Assembly: GCA_018675335.1 (NCBI GenBank)
Contig: JABGYH010000007.1
Location: 237,902 to 301,901, forward strand
Direction of reading: 5' to 3'
DNA from: Candidatus Woesearchaeota archaeon
GTDB lineage: Archaea > Nanobdellota > Nanobdellia > Woesearchaeales > UBA11576
Length of the DNA stretch: 64,000 bases
Every line of letters begins with the position of its first letter. Positions within the stretch are counted from its first letter, which is position 1. The position numbers and the translations under genes were made by a program. Below are positions 18,509 to 27,929 of the stretch, in pieces. The notes under the pieces are model-generated. The model did not search any database. It was not told the DNA's origin and was given only the letters and a program-made list of their open reading frames with translations.

Positions 18509-18837
18509 TTTATTAAGAGAAATTATCAGTTATTTAAATATTTTGCCCCTGGAAAAAATGTAACCTCATCAAATATGCTAACCTAACATCAATATTTTTA
18601 AAAAAAATATTTAAAAAGTAAATACAGTGAATCTCAAATTTAAATAAGCATTCAATTAAATTATAAAACGAAGATAAAAATATTAATAATAGTATTTATT
18701 CAAAATGAATCACCGAAGTTTAATATAGATAAGTTAAAAATATAAAAAAATTCTTAAACTAAATTTCAATCTATTGGTATTAATATTTTGATCCAGTTTT
18801 AATTTAACATCATAATATTTAATCACAATTAATTAGC
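18509..18837. other. AT-rich intergenic region
   Basis: This 329-bp gap separates two minus-strand genes. It holds the promoter for the half-GT gene near 18528-18536. The rest is A/T-rich sequence without an open frame or RNA-like structure that I can see. Confidence 0.5.
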
Positions 18838-20238
18838 TTAAATATTTTTGGCATCAATATACTCCCCATTTTCTTCATTGATTTTTTTACAAATTTCTAA
18901 ATATGAAAAATCTTTATTTCTTTCTTCAAATTTATTAAGGTATATTCTTTCAGAAATTGATCGTTTAGGTGGATTGAATGGAGGTTTAGTTCTATGTCCT
19001 AAACAAATAAGCGCGAGAGGCACCCAATTACTATGCAAATTAAATAAATCTATAATTTTTTTATCATTAAAACTACTTATCCATAAAGAATCAATATTTA
19101 ATGCTGTGGCAGTTAATAACATATTCTGTATTGCTGCTGCTGCATCCATATATATAAACATATTTTGTCCTCTTTCTTTTGTCGTGCATGAATGAGTAGA
19201 AATTTCCCCTACCCTTCCCGCCAATTCCAAATCTCCGATAACAAGAATGGAGGTAGGACATACTTTGGGTTGTATTTGTTGACAATATACTGATAGTTTT
19301 TCTTTAATATCAATATCATCTATAATAATAAATTCTAACGCTTGAATGTTCTTTGCAGATGGCGCCCACCTTGCAGCTTCAAGCAAGGTCATGATCTGTT
19401 GTTTATTTATATAATCATTTTCTTTGAACATACGTATGGATCTCCTAATAAGAATTTCTTTTATAGGAACGTTTTTATAAGCTTCTTCAATAAGCCTAAT
19501 ATTTTCTTCTTCTTGTTCGATTAATTCAAATGTTCTTTGCGCTTTTTTAAAATCAAGAAGTCTATCTATTTCAGTCCAGCTTAAACCATTAGTGCTTACT
19601 ATGTTTAAATCATATTTATTCACAAAATTATTCAAAGGTACTAAATGGTTTATATTTGTGATGTTAGAATTAACCAGAGTTTCAATTTCTTTAAAATATT
19701 CTGCCATGCCCTCTTTTGAAAATTTATAAACTCCAATTGCATGACCTTGAGAGGTTTCAAATGGAATATTTTTAGAAATTTCACTTATGCAATTATTTTT
19801 TATGGTTACTTTCATTGCATCTTCATCAAGCCGAGTACTATTCATATCTACTACTGCTGCATTTTTATGTTTTGTACTCAAAAGACTTTTTAATATGTTT
19901 TCATTAAATATAGTATCGCCATTAATTATTATGCCACCATCAATCAGTTGTTCTCTAGCTAGCCACAATGAATATATACAATTTGTTTTTGCATAAATTG
20001 GATTATATATATATTCAATATCCATTCCCTTATAAACTGTGCCAAATTTATCAATAATTTTACTTTGACCAAAACCTATAACAATAATTACATCTTTGAT
20101 TCCTGCGTAACTAACCCTATCCAAAATTATTTCTATTAATGATTTTTCTTTAACCTCTAACAAACATTTAGGAAGTTCATTTGTTAATGGCAATAATCGT
20201 TTTCCTTGACCCGCAGCCAAAATAATTGCTTTCATCAT
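18838..20238 (-). CDS. LicC/PntC-like nucleotidyltransferase fused to a nitroreductase
   Basis: Two domains in one 466-aa chain. Residues 1-235 are a sugar-nucleotidyltransferase fold starting LAAGQGKRLLPLT; IYSLWLAREQL, a GDTIF metal site and DEDAMKVTIKNN are closest to small-molecule cytidylyltransferases such as LicC (phosphocholine) and PntC (phosphonates). After a Glu-rich linker, residues 255-450 are a nitroreductase-type FMN protein: RRSIRMFKEN, EAARWAPSAKN and a closing ALICLGHRTKPPFNPPKR. Such a fusion would couple head-group activation to a flavin redox step. The first two codons are both ATG. A TATA-like ATATATAAAA is near 20300 on this strand. Confidence 0.85.
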   Translation of the reverse strand: MMKAIILAAGQGKRLLPLTNELPKCLLEVKEKSLIEIILDRVSYAGIKDVIIVIGFGQSKIIDKFGTVYKGMDIEYIYNPIYAKTNCIYSLWLAREQLIDGGIIINGDTIFNENILKSLLSTKHKNAAVVDMNSTRLDEDAMKVTIKNNCISEISKNIPFETSQGHAIGVYKFSKEGMAEYFKEIETLVNSNITNINHLVPLNNFVNKYDLNIVSTNGLSWTEIDRLLDFKKAQRTFELIEQEEENIRLIEEAYKNVPIKEILIRRSIRMFKENDYINKQQIMTLLEAARWAPSAKNIQALEFIIIDDIDIKEKLSVYCQQIQPKVCPTSILVIGDLELAGRVGEISTHSCTTKERGQNMFIYMDAAAAIQNMLLTATALNIDSLWISSFNDKKIIDLFNLHSNWVPLALICLGHRTKPPFNPPKRSISERIYLNKFEERNKDFSYLEICKKINEENGEYIDAKNI

Positions 20239-20492
20239 TTTTTATACTCACCTAACATTTTATAATTTTTACATCGCATAAAAAATAATTTATTACATTA
20301 AATATATAAAAGTTACGGATGTAGTTGGAGAAGAAAATTTTTGAATTTAATTTTATAATTACAATAATTATGTTTTAAACTTGCCACCTATATACGCAAT
20401 ATAAAATGGATTCTAACCCCTAAAAAGTAAAAATTTATATACTAAAATAGTTATTTCAAAATAAATTAAAAAACATTATTAATTAAAATAAT
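20239..20492. promoter_or_regulatory. Divergent promoter region between two nucleotidyltransferase genes
   Basis: A 254-bp gap with a TATA-like sequence TTTATATA at about 20433-20440 for the rightward gene and one near 20298-20308 (read on the minus strand) for the leftward fusion gene. The two genes are homologous, so a shared control region is likely. No operator palindrome stands out. Confidence 0.5.
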
Positions 20493-21206
20493 ATGGACGC
20501 GTTAATAATTTGTGCAGGAAGAGGTAGAAGATTAAAACCCATAACAGATGTAATTCCGAAACCCCTCGTGCAAATTCATCAAAAAAATCTATTGGAAAGA
20601 GTTTTAGAACAACTAGTTTTTTTTAACGTAAAAAATGTCCATATTGTCGTAGGTTATAAAAAAGAGCAAATTAAAAAAAATATAGGTGATAGATTCAGTG
20701 AATTAAAAATAAATTATATTCACAACCCATTTTATAACAAACTAAACAATCTTTTTAGTGTCTGGTTATGTAAACCGCATCTTTACGGAAAGAAATTTAT
20801 ATTAATTAATGGAGACATCATATTTGATAAAATTATTTTAAAAACAGTTTTAAACTCAAATCTTAACAATTTTTCAGTTATTGATACCACAAAACCAATC
20901 CCAGAAGATAGCATGAAAGTTCGAATAAAAAATAATGTTTTAGTTGATTTTGGAAAAAAAATAAAAAATCCTGAAGGGTATACCATGGGAATTCATAAAT
21001 TTTCGAAAGACGGTTCAAAAATTTTTTTAACTGAAATTGAGGAAATGTTGGAAAATGGAACTGATGATTATCATCATGGCGCAATATTGAATAGTTTAAA
21101 AAAACAAAAACTTATTCATCATGCGTTGATCATCAAAAATGTCGCATGGTGTGAAATAGATGAGATAATGGACATATCAAAAGCAAGTAACATGTTTAAT
21201 ACATAA
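20493..21206 (+). CDS. LicC/PntC-like nucleotidyltransferase, single domain
   Basis: A 237-aa nucleotidyltransferase starting ICAGRGRRLKPIT, with NKLNNLFSVWLCK near residue 82, a GDIIF metal site and PEDSMKVRIKNN near residue 135. Each of these matches the amino-terminal domain of the neighbouring fusion protein, so the two are paralogues. GYTMGIHKFSKDG near 162 is also shared. It probably activates a phosphorylated small alcohol, choline-like compound or phosphonate with CTP. It lacks the nitroreductase domain. The long 5' leader (about 30-50 nt) has no clear Shine-Dalgarno. Confidence 0.82.
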   Translation: MDALIICAGRGRRLKPITDVIPKPLVQIHQKNLLERVLEQLVFFNVKNVHIVVGYKKEQIKKNIGDRFSELKINYIHNPFYNKLNNLFSVWLCKPHLYGKKFILINGDIIFDKIILKTVLNSNLNNFSVIDTTKPIPEDSMKVRIKNNVLVDFGKKIKNPEGYTMGIHKFSKDGSKIFLTEIEEMLENGTDDYHHGAILNSLKKQKLIHHALIIKNVAWCEIDEIMDISKASNMFNT

Positions 21207-21420
21207 ATTAAAAAATACTCATACAGTTTAAAACAAAAATGCACCTGTGCCAGACATCATGTTTGAAAACTATTTTGGCATTATTCTTGCAAAGGAACAT
21301 TTAAATCAGGATTAATAGCACCTAAATCAAAGATTTTCTTCAAAATTAGATTTTTATTTATGGCCATATTTGTTAACTAATTTAACTTATGCTGAGTTTC
21401 AATTAAAAAGACATCAAAAC

Positions 21421-21431
21421 ATTTATAAATA
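21421..21431 (+). promoter_or_regulatory. TATA box of the 5S rRNA gene
   Basis: The sequence ATTTATAAATA lies about 22-31 bases ahead of the first paired base of the 5S rRNA, the expected archaeal distance. Confidence 0.6.
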
Positions 21432-21451
21432 AGACATAATTTCCATACTTT

Positions 21452-21562
21452 GAACGGCCATAGCGGCTTGGTCCTACCCGATCCCATCTCGAACTCGGAA
21501 GTCAAGCAAGCCCACGTTTTATGTTGTACTGATCTTTGATTGGGAACCATAGAAAGCCGTTC
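21452..21562 (+). rRNA. rrf: 5S ribosomal RNA, stand-alone gene
   Basis: The ends GAACGGC (21452-21458) and GCCGTTC (21556-21562) form helix I. Inside are the conserved CCGATCCCATCTCGAACTCGG loop B/C segment around 21479-21499 and the GTACTGATCTTT...GGGAACC arm of helices IV/V. No 16S or 23S gene adjoins it, as is common in DPANN and other archaea with dispersed rRNA genes. A TATA box precedes it and a T-rich stretch follows. The RNA is slightly shorter than the usual 120 nt, so the exact ends may be off by a few bases. Confidence 0.93.
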
Positions 21563-21609
21563 TCCTTTTCTTTTTTATATTTACAAACATAAAATAAACT
21601 TAGTAAAAA

Positions 21610-22320
21610 ATGAATAAAAGTATACTAACTCGAATAAATGAAGTAATTCGTGAAAAAGGTTTTTTTTATGTAATGCATTATACAGCATTAGGCAGCCTAA
21701 ATATCATTAAATACGTGCTGAGCAAATTATTAAAAAAAAATAAATTTTTTATTTTCCAAAATAAAAAATATAGATATTTTATACATTCATTAACTTGGAA
21801 TGGAGAAAGAGTTGTGGAACTTCCGATAATAATAAATTTTTTAAACAAATATAAAAACAAAAAAATATTGGAAGTTGGAAATGTATTATCCACATACATC
21901 CATACAAAGCATGACATCTTAGATAAATACGAAAAATACACCAATGTGATTAATGAAGATGTTTTAACATTTAAGTCAAATAAAAAATATGATTTAATAA
22001 TTAGTATATCCACATTAGAACACGTGGGGTGGGATGAAAAACCAAAAGATACTCAAAAGACATTTTTAGCCATAAACAATCTTAAAAAACAACTTTCTAA
22101 CAACGGAACATTGATTGTCACATTACCTTTAGGATATCATCCATTGATAGATCGAAAAATTAAAAATAAAGAAAAAATATTTTCCAAATGTTTTTTTCTT
22201 AAACGAGTTTCAAAAAATAATAATTGGAAAGAAATTGATTTAAAAAATTTAAAATATATTAAATACAACTCAAAATATCCTTATGCTAATGAAATAATAA
22301 TTGGAATTATTAATAAGTGA
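21610..22320 (+). CDS. Class I SAM-dependent methyltransferase
   Basis: A 236-aa protein with a basic amino-terminal 60 residues, then a methyltransferase core: the SAM-binding strand KILEVGN at about residues 85-91, the acidic loop after it, YDLIISISTLEHVGW (motif with the catalytic neighbourhood, near 138) and NNGTLIVTLPLGYHP. The glycine-rich loop is reduced (EVGN rather than ExGxGxG). Location next to the glycan island suggests methylation of a sugar. Acceptor unknown. Confidence 0.75.
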   Translation: MNKSILTRINEVIREKGFFYVMHYTALGSLNIIKYVLSKLLKKNKFFIFQNKKYRYFIHSLTWNGERVVELPIIINFLNKYKNKKILEVGNVLSTYIHTKHDILDKYEKYTNVINEDVLTFKSNKKYDLIISISTLEHVGWDEKPKDTQKTFLAINNLKKQLSNNGTLIVTLPLGYHPLIDRKIKNKEKIFSKCFFLKRVSKNNNWKEIDLKNLKYIKYNSKYPYANEIIIGIINK

Positions 22321-22369
22321 AAATAAAAAAAAACAGGACATGACCTGCCCAGTTTGTAAAAAAACTAAA

Positions 22370-22570
22370 TTATTCAACCGATTCTTCAGCAACTTCTAAC
22401 GCATCTTCCTCAACAGGCCCAGAGATTATAGAATCATAATAATCTGTTGGACGAATGCTAGTTATAACTGTTTGATGCACCATATACTTACCATCCTTAC
22501 TTTTTCTAAGCTTGCTTTCAATAATTGGCATTCTCTTAAGCTGAGCTTCTTTTTTTGTTGTTAAAACCAT
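22370..22570 (-). CDS. Small conserved-looking hypothetical protein, 66 aa
   Basis: I do not recognise this protein. It has a basic amino-terminal half (KKEAQLKRMPIIESKLRKS), a short beta-like middle (YMVHQTVITSIRP) and an acidic tail. A strong Shine-Dalgarno GAGGTGAAATT lies directly before the ATG, which supports expression. It stands alone between the convergent methyltransferase gene and the manC-like gene. Confidence 0.65.
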   Translation of the reverse strand: MVLTTKKEAQLKRMPIIESKLRKSKDGKYMVHQTVITSIRPTDYYDSIISGPVEEDALEVAEESVE

Positions 22571-22678
22571 AATTTCACCTCAAAAATTAATATGTTACCA
22601 TATTCAGACCTAGCTTATTAATTTTCAATAGAAAAAACCGGAAGAAGCAAGGTTAAAATCGAAATAATTTTAAAAATA

Positions 22679-23761
22679 TTATAACAAGTGATTATTATTA
22701 TTCTCTTTTAATAAATTTGTTAATTCTTTTATTTTTTCAGCTTCTTTTTTTGTGCAAACAAGAATAGAATCTTTTGTTTCAACAATAATCATATCAGACA
22801 CCCCAATTGAAGTTATGAGTTTTTTTTCAGTCGAATATATTATATTATTTTTAGAATTCAGACTTAAATATTCAGACAAGGCTACATTGCCCACCCCATC
22901 AGGAACATTTATTCGCCCTATTGAATTCCAACTTCCCACATCATCCCAAGGAAAGTTACCTTCTAATACCAAAAGATTATTTGATTTTTCCATAATCCCA
23001 TAATCGATAGAAATTTTTTCAAAAGATTCAAATGCTTGTTTTATTGATTCATTTATTTTCTCATCATCGCAACTTTCTAAAGCAGATTTTATTTTTAATA
23101 ACTGTTCATAGTGCATAGGCAAATATTTTTTGAATTCCTCTAAAAGCACATCTGCACGTGAAATAAAAATACCACTATTCCACAAATAATTACCCGAATT
23201 TAAATATGATCGTGCAGTATTTTCATTAGGTTTTTCTACAAACCGTTTTATTGAAAACACGGACGAATTTGAATTTGGTTCTATAGATAAATAATTTTCT
23301 TTTTCGATGTATCCAAATCCCGTTGCAGGAAATGTCGGTTTAATACCTAAAAGTACAACTTTATTTTTTTTCGTTAACTCAATTGCATCATTCAAATGAT
23401 TCAAATATTCAGCTGGTTTTTCATAATAATGATCTGCAGTTTCAATTAAAAGTGTTGCTTCAGGATCTTTATTTAACAAATAAATTGCAGCAAATCCAAT
23501 ACATGCAGCAGTATTTTTAGGACTGGGTTCAATTAATAAATTTGCAAACGGCACTTGTTCTTTTAAAATAGAAGATAAAACATCCACAGTACTAATATAA
23601 AAATTATTTTTGGAAATAAGTGGATTTAGAATATTCACAGTATTTTGAATGAGAGATTGATCCCCTACAATATTTAAACATTGTTTGGGTAAATTTTTTC
23701 TAGATAACGGCCAAAATCTCGATCCAACTCCCCCTGCAAGAATTACTGCATACAGCACCAT
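22679..23761 (-). CDS. Mannose-1-phosphate guanylyltransferase (ManC-type, no isomerase domain)
   Basis: Makes GDP-mannose from mannose-1-phosphate and GTP. The signature GGVGSRFWPLSRKNLPKQ begins at about residue 10. FVEKPNENTA near residue 170, YLWNSGIFI near 186 and FPWDDVGSW near residue 268 are all typical of type II GDP-mannose pyrophosphorylases. The 360-aa length means that the carboxy-terminal isomerase domain of bifunctional ManC enzymes is absent. It supplies mannosyl donor for the DPM-like and GT4 enzymes upstream in the window. Confidence 0.92.
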   Translation of the reverse strand: MVLYAVILAGGVGSRFWPLSRKNLPKQCLNIVGDQSLIQNTVNILNPLISKNNFYISTVDVLSSILKEQVPFANLLIEPSPKNTAACIGFAAIYLLNKDPEATLLIETADHYYEKPAEYLNHLNDAIELTKKNKVVLLGIKPTFPATGFGYIEKENYLSIEPNSNSSVFSIKRFVEKPNENTARSYLNSGNYLWNSGIFISRADVLLEEFKKYLPMHYEQLLKIKSALESCDDEKINESIKQAFESFEKISIDYGIMEKSNNLLVLEGNFPWDDVGSWNSIGRINVPDGVGNVALSEYLSLNSKNNIIYSTEKKLITSIGVSDMIIVETKDSILVCTKKEAEKIKELTNLLKENNNNHLL

Positions 23762-23778
23762 TTTATATACTCCAACAC

Positions 23779-23804
23779 GAAGTTATAATCTAAACTATAA
23801 CTTC
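23779..23804. repeat. Perfect 9-bp inverted repeat between two minus-strand genes
   Basis: GAAGTTATA (23779-23787) and TATAACTTC (23796-23804) flank an 8-base loop. It overlaps the stop of the Rqc2-like gene and lies some 20 bases ahead of the manC-like start. It could be a terminator hairpin for the upstream gene or an operator for the downstream one; no long T run follows. Confidence 0.6.
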
Positions 23805-25020
23805 ATAACTCAATCACTAACTCTCCTTTTTTTTCATCTACTTGTTTAATAATTTTATGATTTTTTAATTTTGTTTTGATCTCTTTCCAACTTAAAGTTT
23901 CACGTGCTTTTTTTATTTGATTAAGAATTGAATCAATTAATTGGTAATTTTCATAAACTAATTCCCCTTTTTGTTGTTGTTCTTGTTCTTTTTTTTCAAG
24001 TTTAACTATGTGCTCAGTTTGTTTATCAACAACTACTTGAAGTTTACTTAATTTGTTTTTTATAACTTTTTTTTCCGTTTCTTTATGCGCTGTTGCTTTA
24101 GATGTCGTAAAAATAAAATCAAATGCTTCGTGAAGTGACTTAAAACTTTGTGATTGAAAATTTGCATATTTTTGAAGTTTAAATGGAACTATATCTTTGT
24201 GATTCTTTTTTTCTGTATTAATTATTAGTTCAGGTGCTAAATTAGAACTTAATAATTTTTGCAATGATTCAAATAATTTTTTGATTTTAACTTTTGAAAT
24301 ATTTTTTGATTCGCAATTTTTATCTAAATTTGCAGAAATGCATAATTCTTCTGAATACACTCCCCCAAAACCAAGATCAATTGCTAAAGATTTTACTAAA
24401 TTTTCTTTTTTAGAATTTTTTAAACAATCATTTAAATCCTCGACAGTCATATTTAGAACATCATATTCTTTTTTAGGAAATAAATAGGGATTTTTAGGCC
24501 TAATTGCCCTATCCTTAAAAGTATGATACGAAATTGCTGAAAGAATGATCTTTTCTCCATCTAGCAATAAAACATTACCCCCTCCAAATAATTCAAAAAC
24601 AAGAAAAAAAGTTTTAATTTCTTCTTTTTGTTTAACCTCAAATGTAAACTCCACGATTCTTTCAAAATCTAATTGTCGTATAGATCTCACTCTTGCATTT
24701 TTTAGTTTTTTTCTTAAATAAGTGCAAAAACCAGGAGGTGACTCGGGAGCATCAAACTTATGTGATGCAAAATAAATAATTTGATTTGGAATTACCCTAA
24801 GAAACGTTTTACCAAGTTTTGCTGAATGGAACCTAAATAAAAAATCATGTTTGTCTTTAGATCTTTCTTGATAAACTTGATCAAGTTTAGAATCAACTAA
24901 ATCTTGCAACTCTTTTACTAAGAAATGCAAAGTAAGTGAAGATATTTCATACGAATCTAAAAGATTCGATTTTTGTAATTGTGTTTCAACCACATCCTTG
25001 CGCGGATTTTCATCAGCCAT
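23803..25020 (-). CDS. Rqc2/NEMF (RqcH, NFACT) family protein lacking the carboxy-terminal NFACT-R part
   Basis: Ribosome-associated quality-control factor family that binds stalled large subunits with peptidyl-tRNA. The amino-terminal NFACT-N domain is clear: SSLTLHFLVKELQ, KTFLRVIPNQIIYFASHKFDAPESPPGFCTYLRKKL (in the region 70-110) and ELFGGGNVLLLD near 145. A helix-hairpin-helix-like middle and a coiled coil (about residues 310-385) follow. The protein ends at 405 aa right after the coiled coil, whereas family members are usually 550-700 aa with an NFACT-R domain. The downstream 41 bp leave no room for the rest. Confidence 0.85.
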   Translation of the reverse strand: MADENPRKDVVETQLQKSNLLDSYEISSLTLHFLVKELQDLVDSKLDQVYQERSKDKHDFLFRFHSAKLGKTFLRVIPNQIIYFASHKFDAPESPPGFCTYLRKKLKNARVRSIRQLDFERIVEFTFEVKQKEEIKTFFLVFELFGGGNVLLLDGEKIILSAISYHTFKDRAIRPKNPYLFPKKEYDVLNMTVEDLNDCLKNSKKENLVKSLAIDLGFGGVYSEELCISANLDKNCESKNISKVKIKKLFESLQKLLSSNLAPELIINTEKKNHKDIVPFKLQKYANFQSQSFKSLHEAFDFIFTTSKATAHKETEKKVIKNKLSKLQVVVDKQTEHIVKLEKKEQEQQQKGELVYENYQLIDSILNQIKKARETLSWKEIKTKLKNHKIIKQVDEKKGELVIEL

Positions 25021-25165
25021 AATAAGTTGTGATGAAAAAGGTTTTATAAAATGTTTGGTTAGATATGATATCTAATTAGAATATCTGAAATAAAAATAAT
25101 AATGATAATGCTTTAAAACTAATTATGATAAATAAAAATTAAAAAAAGAAAAAAATTAATGCAAC

Positions 25166-26221
25166 TTATTGCATTTCTAATTCAATTTCTGGCTGAATCG
25201 GTTGAACTTCTTCTTCAAAGAAAATTTGAACATCTGCTTCCCCTGCAACTTGATTAATAAACGCAGGAAGAACTTCATCTTTTTTCTTTGCAGCAAGACT
25301 TTCTTTTAGACTTTCACTAACATCTTCAAAAGAAGAATCTTTAGGAACTCTAAAAACAACATGATACCCGAATTGAGTTTTAACAGGCTGGGTAGAATAT
25401 TCTCCAACATCTAAACCAAATACTGCAGTTTCGAACTCCGGAACCATAACTCCCTTGCCAAACTCACCTAAATCTCCACCATTAGGACCTGAAGGACCAG
25501 TTGACTTTGTCTTTGCAAGCTCTATGAACTTTTTCTCAAACTCAGAATAATACTCAATACCCTCAAGCTCAGCAATAACTGCTAGTGCATCCTCTTCAGT
25601 TTCAAGTAAAATGTGCCTTGCATGAATTGTTGCATCAAACTCAGCTTTTGCGTCTTCATCAGATACTTGAATATTACGGAAAATTGTTTCTTCAAATAAC
25701 TTATTGATAATTAAATCTTTTTTATACTCAGATTTAAAAAAATCAAATGATAAATTTTCTTCTGCAAGTCTTGCTTCAAAATCTTCTTTTGTTTCGCCTA
25801 AACCTGCAAGCGCAGTTGTTATTGCTTCATCAACTTCAGTTTCGTCAACTGATAAACCAAGTTTACTTGCTTCTTGTAATAATATTACTTTATTGATTGT
25901 TTGATTTAAAATTGTAGATTTAGTAATAAATGGCCTGTATGATTCAGGAATTCTATCATATAACATATGGATATAATCCATAGAAATTTCTTCACCATTA
26001 ACCATTGCCGCAACTGAAGCATCTCCTTCAGACGGTTTTACAATATCATTTGTTGAAAATGTATAAATTACTGCTGCAAAAAGAATAACTAAAATCACAA
26101 TTCCTACTGCATACTTCCACCCATGCTTAGATAAATGCTTGGATTTAGACTTTGAACTAGATTTATGTTCAGACTTTTCTTTGTGGTCTGAATGTTTTTT
26201 AGAATGTTTTTCTTTGCTCAC
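25166..26221 (-). CDS. Membrane-anchored parvulin-type peptidyl-prolyl isomerase (PrsA/SurA-like)
   Basis: A Lys/His/Ser-rich cytosolic start is followed by one membrane anchor ([19 protein letters not shown]), a SurA-like helical domain with [16 protein letters not shown], and a parvulin domain from [11 protein letters not shown] to FGYHVVFRV. It should fold secreted proteins outside the cell. A longer frame starts with ATG at 26242, but GTG at 26221 has GGAGGGA eight bases upstream, the better-supported start. The tail is Glu/Pro-rich. It stands alone, divergent from the HerA-like gene. Confidence 0.88.
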   Translation of the reverse strand: MSKEKHSKKHSDHKEKSEHKSSSKSKSKHLSKHGWKYAVGIVILVILFAAVIYTFSTNDIVKPSEGDASVAAMVNGEEISMDYIHMLYDRIPESYRPFITKSTILNQTINKVILLQEASKLGLSVDETEVDEAITTALAGLGETKEDFEARLAEENLSFDFFKSEYKKDLIINKLFEETIFRNIQVSDEDAKAEFDATIHARHILLETEEDALAVIAELEGIEYYSEFEKKFIELAKTKSTGPSGPNGGDLGEFGKGVMVPEFETAVFGLDVGEYSTQPVKTQFGYHVVFRVPKDSSFEDVSESLKESLAAKKKDEVLPAFINQVAGEADVQIFFEEEVQPIQPEIELEMQ

Positions 26222-26501
26222 CTTAAATTCCCTCCGCGTCATAATAATTAATTTTTAATGCCAAAATAAGTTTAATATCAAATAATAACACTTTTGTTTT
26301 TCAAATACGCATTATGTGCATTTATTTGACAATTCAGGCACATTTGACAACTCAATTATATCCATTTTTTACTCACCAATAAAAAATAGGTTAAACTAAT
26401 TAAAATTGAAATGAAAATCATATATAAAATTTACTCCCTGTGAATCGTCACTCGCAAGTCATCCAAAAGATTTAAATCAACACTTCATTTAAATAACCAT
26501 T

Positions 26502-27827
26502 ATGAGTAGAGATATAGTAATAGGTAGAAGTAAAAAAGACCATGAAAAATTTGGTTTAAAAGGAACAGTATTCTTAGGCAAACAATATATCAAAATGGGT
26601 CGCGTTACGGCACTTTCAAATCCTGTCTATTTAGATGTTGCAGGAGCTCACGTCGTATTCATATGCGGTAAAAGAGGCGGCGGTAAATCATATACTATGG
26701 GAGTAATTGCCGAAGGAGTTGCAGATATGCCCCAAGATGTGCGTCAAAATCTTAACTTTATTTTTCTTGACACAATGGGCGTTTATTGGACCATGAAGTA
26801 TGCCAACAAACACGAAACTGATTTGTTAGAAGAATGGGGGCTCAAACCACATACATTAGATATAGTAATATTTACTCCAAAAGATTATTACAAAATATAT
26901 AAAGAAAAAGGGATTCCCACAGATGTACCATTTAGTTTAAAACCATCAACTCTTGATGGAAGTGATTGGTGCATGACATTTGGGATTAGCGAAAATGATC
27001 CAATGGGAATTTTACTTGGAAGAGTCACACACCAACTAAAAAAATTAAAAGGGGAAGATTATAGCATACAAGATTTAATTGATGCAGTCCAATCAGATGA
27101 TAGAAGTGAACAACAAATAAAAGATTCATTAGAAAATAGACTAATGAGTACTGAAAGTTGGGGACTGTTTGATACACATGGAACTGAGTTAAGTGAACTG
27201 ACAAAAGGAGGCCAAATTACCATCCTCGACGTAAGTTGTTATGCAACACTTCCCGGCGGGTGGAAAATAAAACATTTGATTGTAGGAATAATTGCAAAAA
27301 AAATGTTTATTCAACGAATGGTTCAACGTAAACAAGAAGAATATGATGAAATCAAATCGGAAGTTGACTTTTTTACTTCTGACAAAAAAATGAAACAAGA
27401 TATGCCACTTGTTTGGTTAGTTATTGACGAAGCACACGAATTTTTACCAATTGATCCGGCAGATAAAAACCCTGCAACAGATCCCCTAGTCATAATTATG
27501 CGAGAAGGAAGACAACCAGGAATTAGTTTAATTCTTGCAACTCAACAACCAGGAAAAATACATACAGATGTAATGACTCAAAGCGATACAGTATTATCTC
27601 ATCGAATTACTGCAAGACTTGATACTGATGCACTTGGAAAACTCATGCAAAGTTATATGCGAACGGGACTTGCCCAAGAATTAGATAATTTACCAAGACT
27701 AAAAGGAAGTGCGCTTATCTTTGATGATACCAATGAAAAACTATTTCCAATAAAAGTTAGACCTAGATTTACTTGGCATGGAGGATCAAGTCCAACTGCA
27801 GTAAAAGAAGATAAAAAGAAATTCTAA
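26502..27827 (+). CDS. HerA/FtsK-type ATPase (DUF87)
   Basis: A 441-aa RecA-fold ATPase of the HerA clade, hexameric DNA pumps or helicases. A small beta-barrel-like start (VTALSNPVYLDVAGAH) precedes Walker A GKRGGGKS at residues 56-63. Walker B is WLVIDEAHEF near 306-315, and LILATQQPGKI near 345 is the typical sensor segment. No nurA, mre11 or rad50 gene adjoins it, so the usual end-resection pairing is not seen here. A TATA-like GATTTAAAT at about 26468-26476 places transcription start just before the ATG. Confidence 0.88.
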   Translation: MSRDIVIGRSKKDHEKFGLKGTVFLGKQYIKMGRVTALSNPVYLDVAGAHVVFICGKRGGGKSYTMGVIAEGVADMPQDVRQNLNFIFLDTMGVYWTMKYANKHETDLLEEWGLKPHTLDIVIFTPKDYYKIYKEKGIPTDVPFSLKPSTLDGSDWCMTFGISENDPMGILLGRVTHQLKKLKGEDYSIQDLIDAVQSDDRSEQQIKDSLENRLMSTESWGLFDTHGTELSELTKGGQITILDVSCYATLPGGWKIKHLIVGIIAKKMFIQRMVQRKQEEYDEIKSEVDFFTSDKKMKQDMPLVWLVIDEAHEFLPIDPADKNPATDPLVIIMREGRQPGISLILATQQPGKIHTDVMTQSDTVLSHRITARLDTDALGKLMQSYMRTGLAQELDNLPRLKGSALIFDDTNEKLFPIKVRPRFTWHGGSSPTAVKEDKKKF

Positions 27828-27929
27828 ACTTTGATTTTTAAAAAACCAGAAAAAAAACTTAAACGAAATTAAATAATTTGTTAATAATTAATTTAAGAAA
27901 ATAAAAATTTAAAAATAATACTTTTAATA

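Noticed and set aside
21207-21420. Possible gene remnant ahead of the 5S rRNA
   Set aside because: No open frame or recognisable protein fragment was found; it is left as ordinary intergenic sequence.
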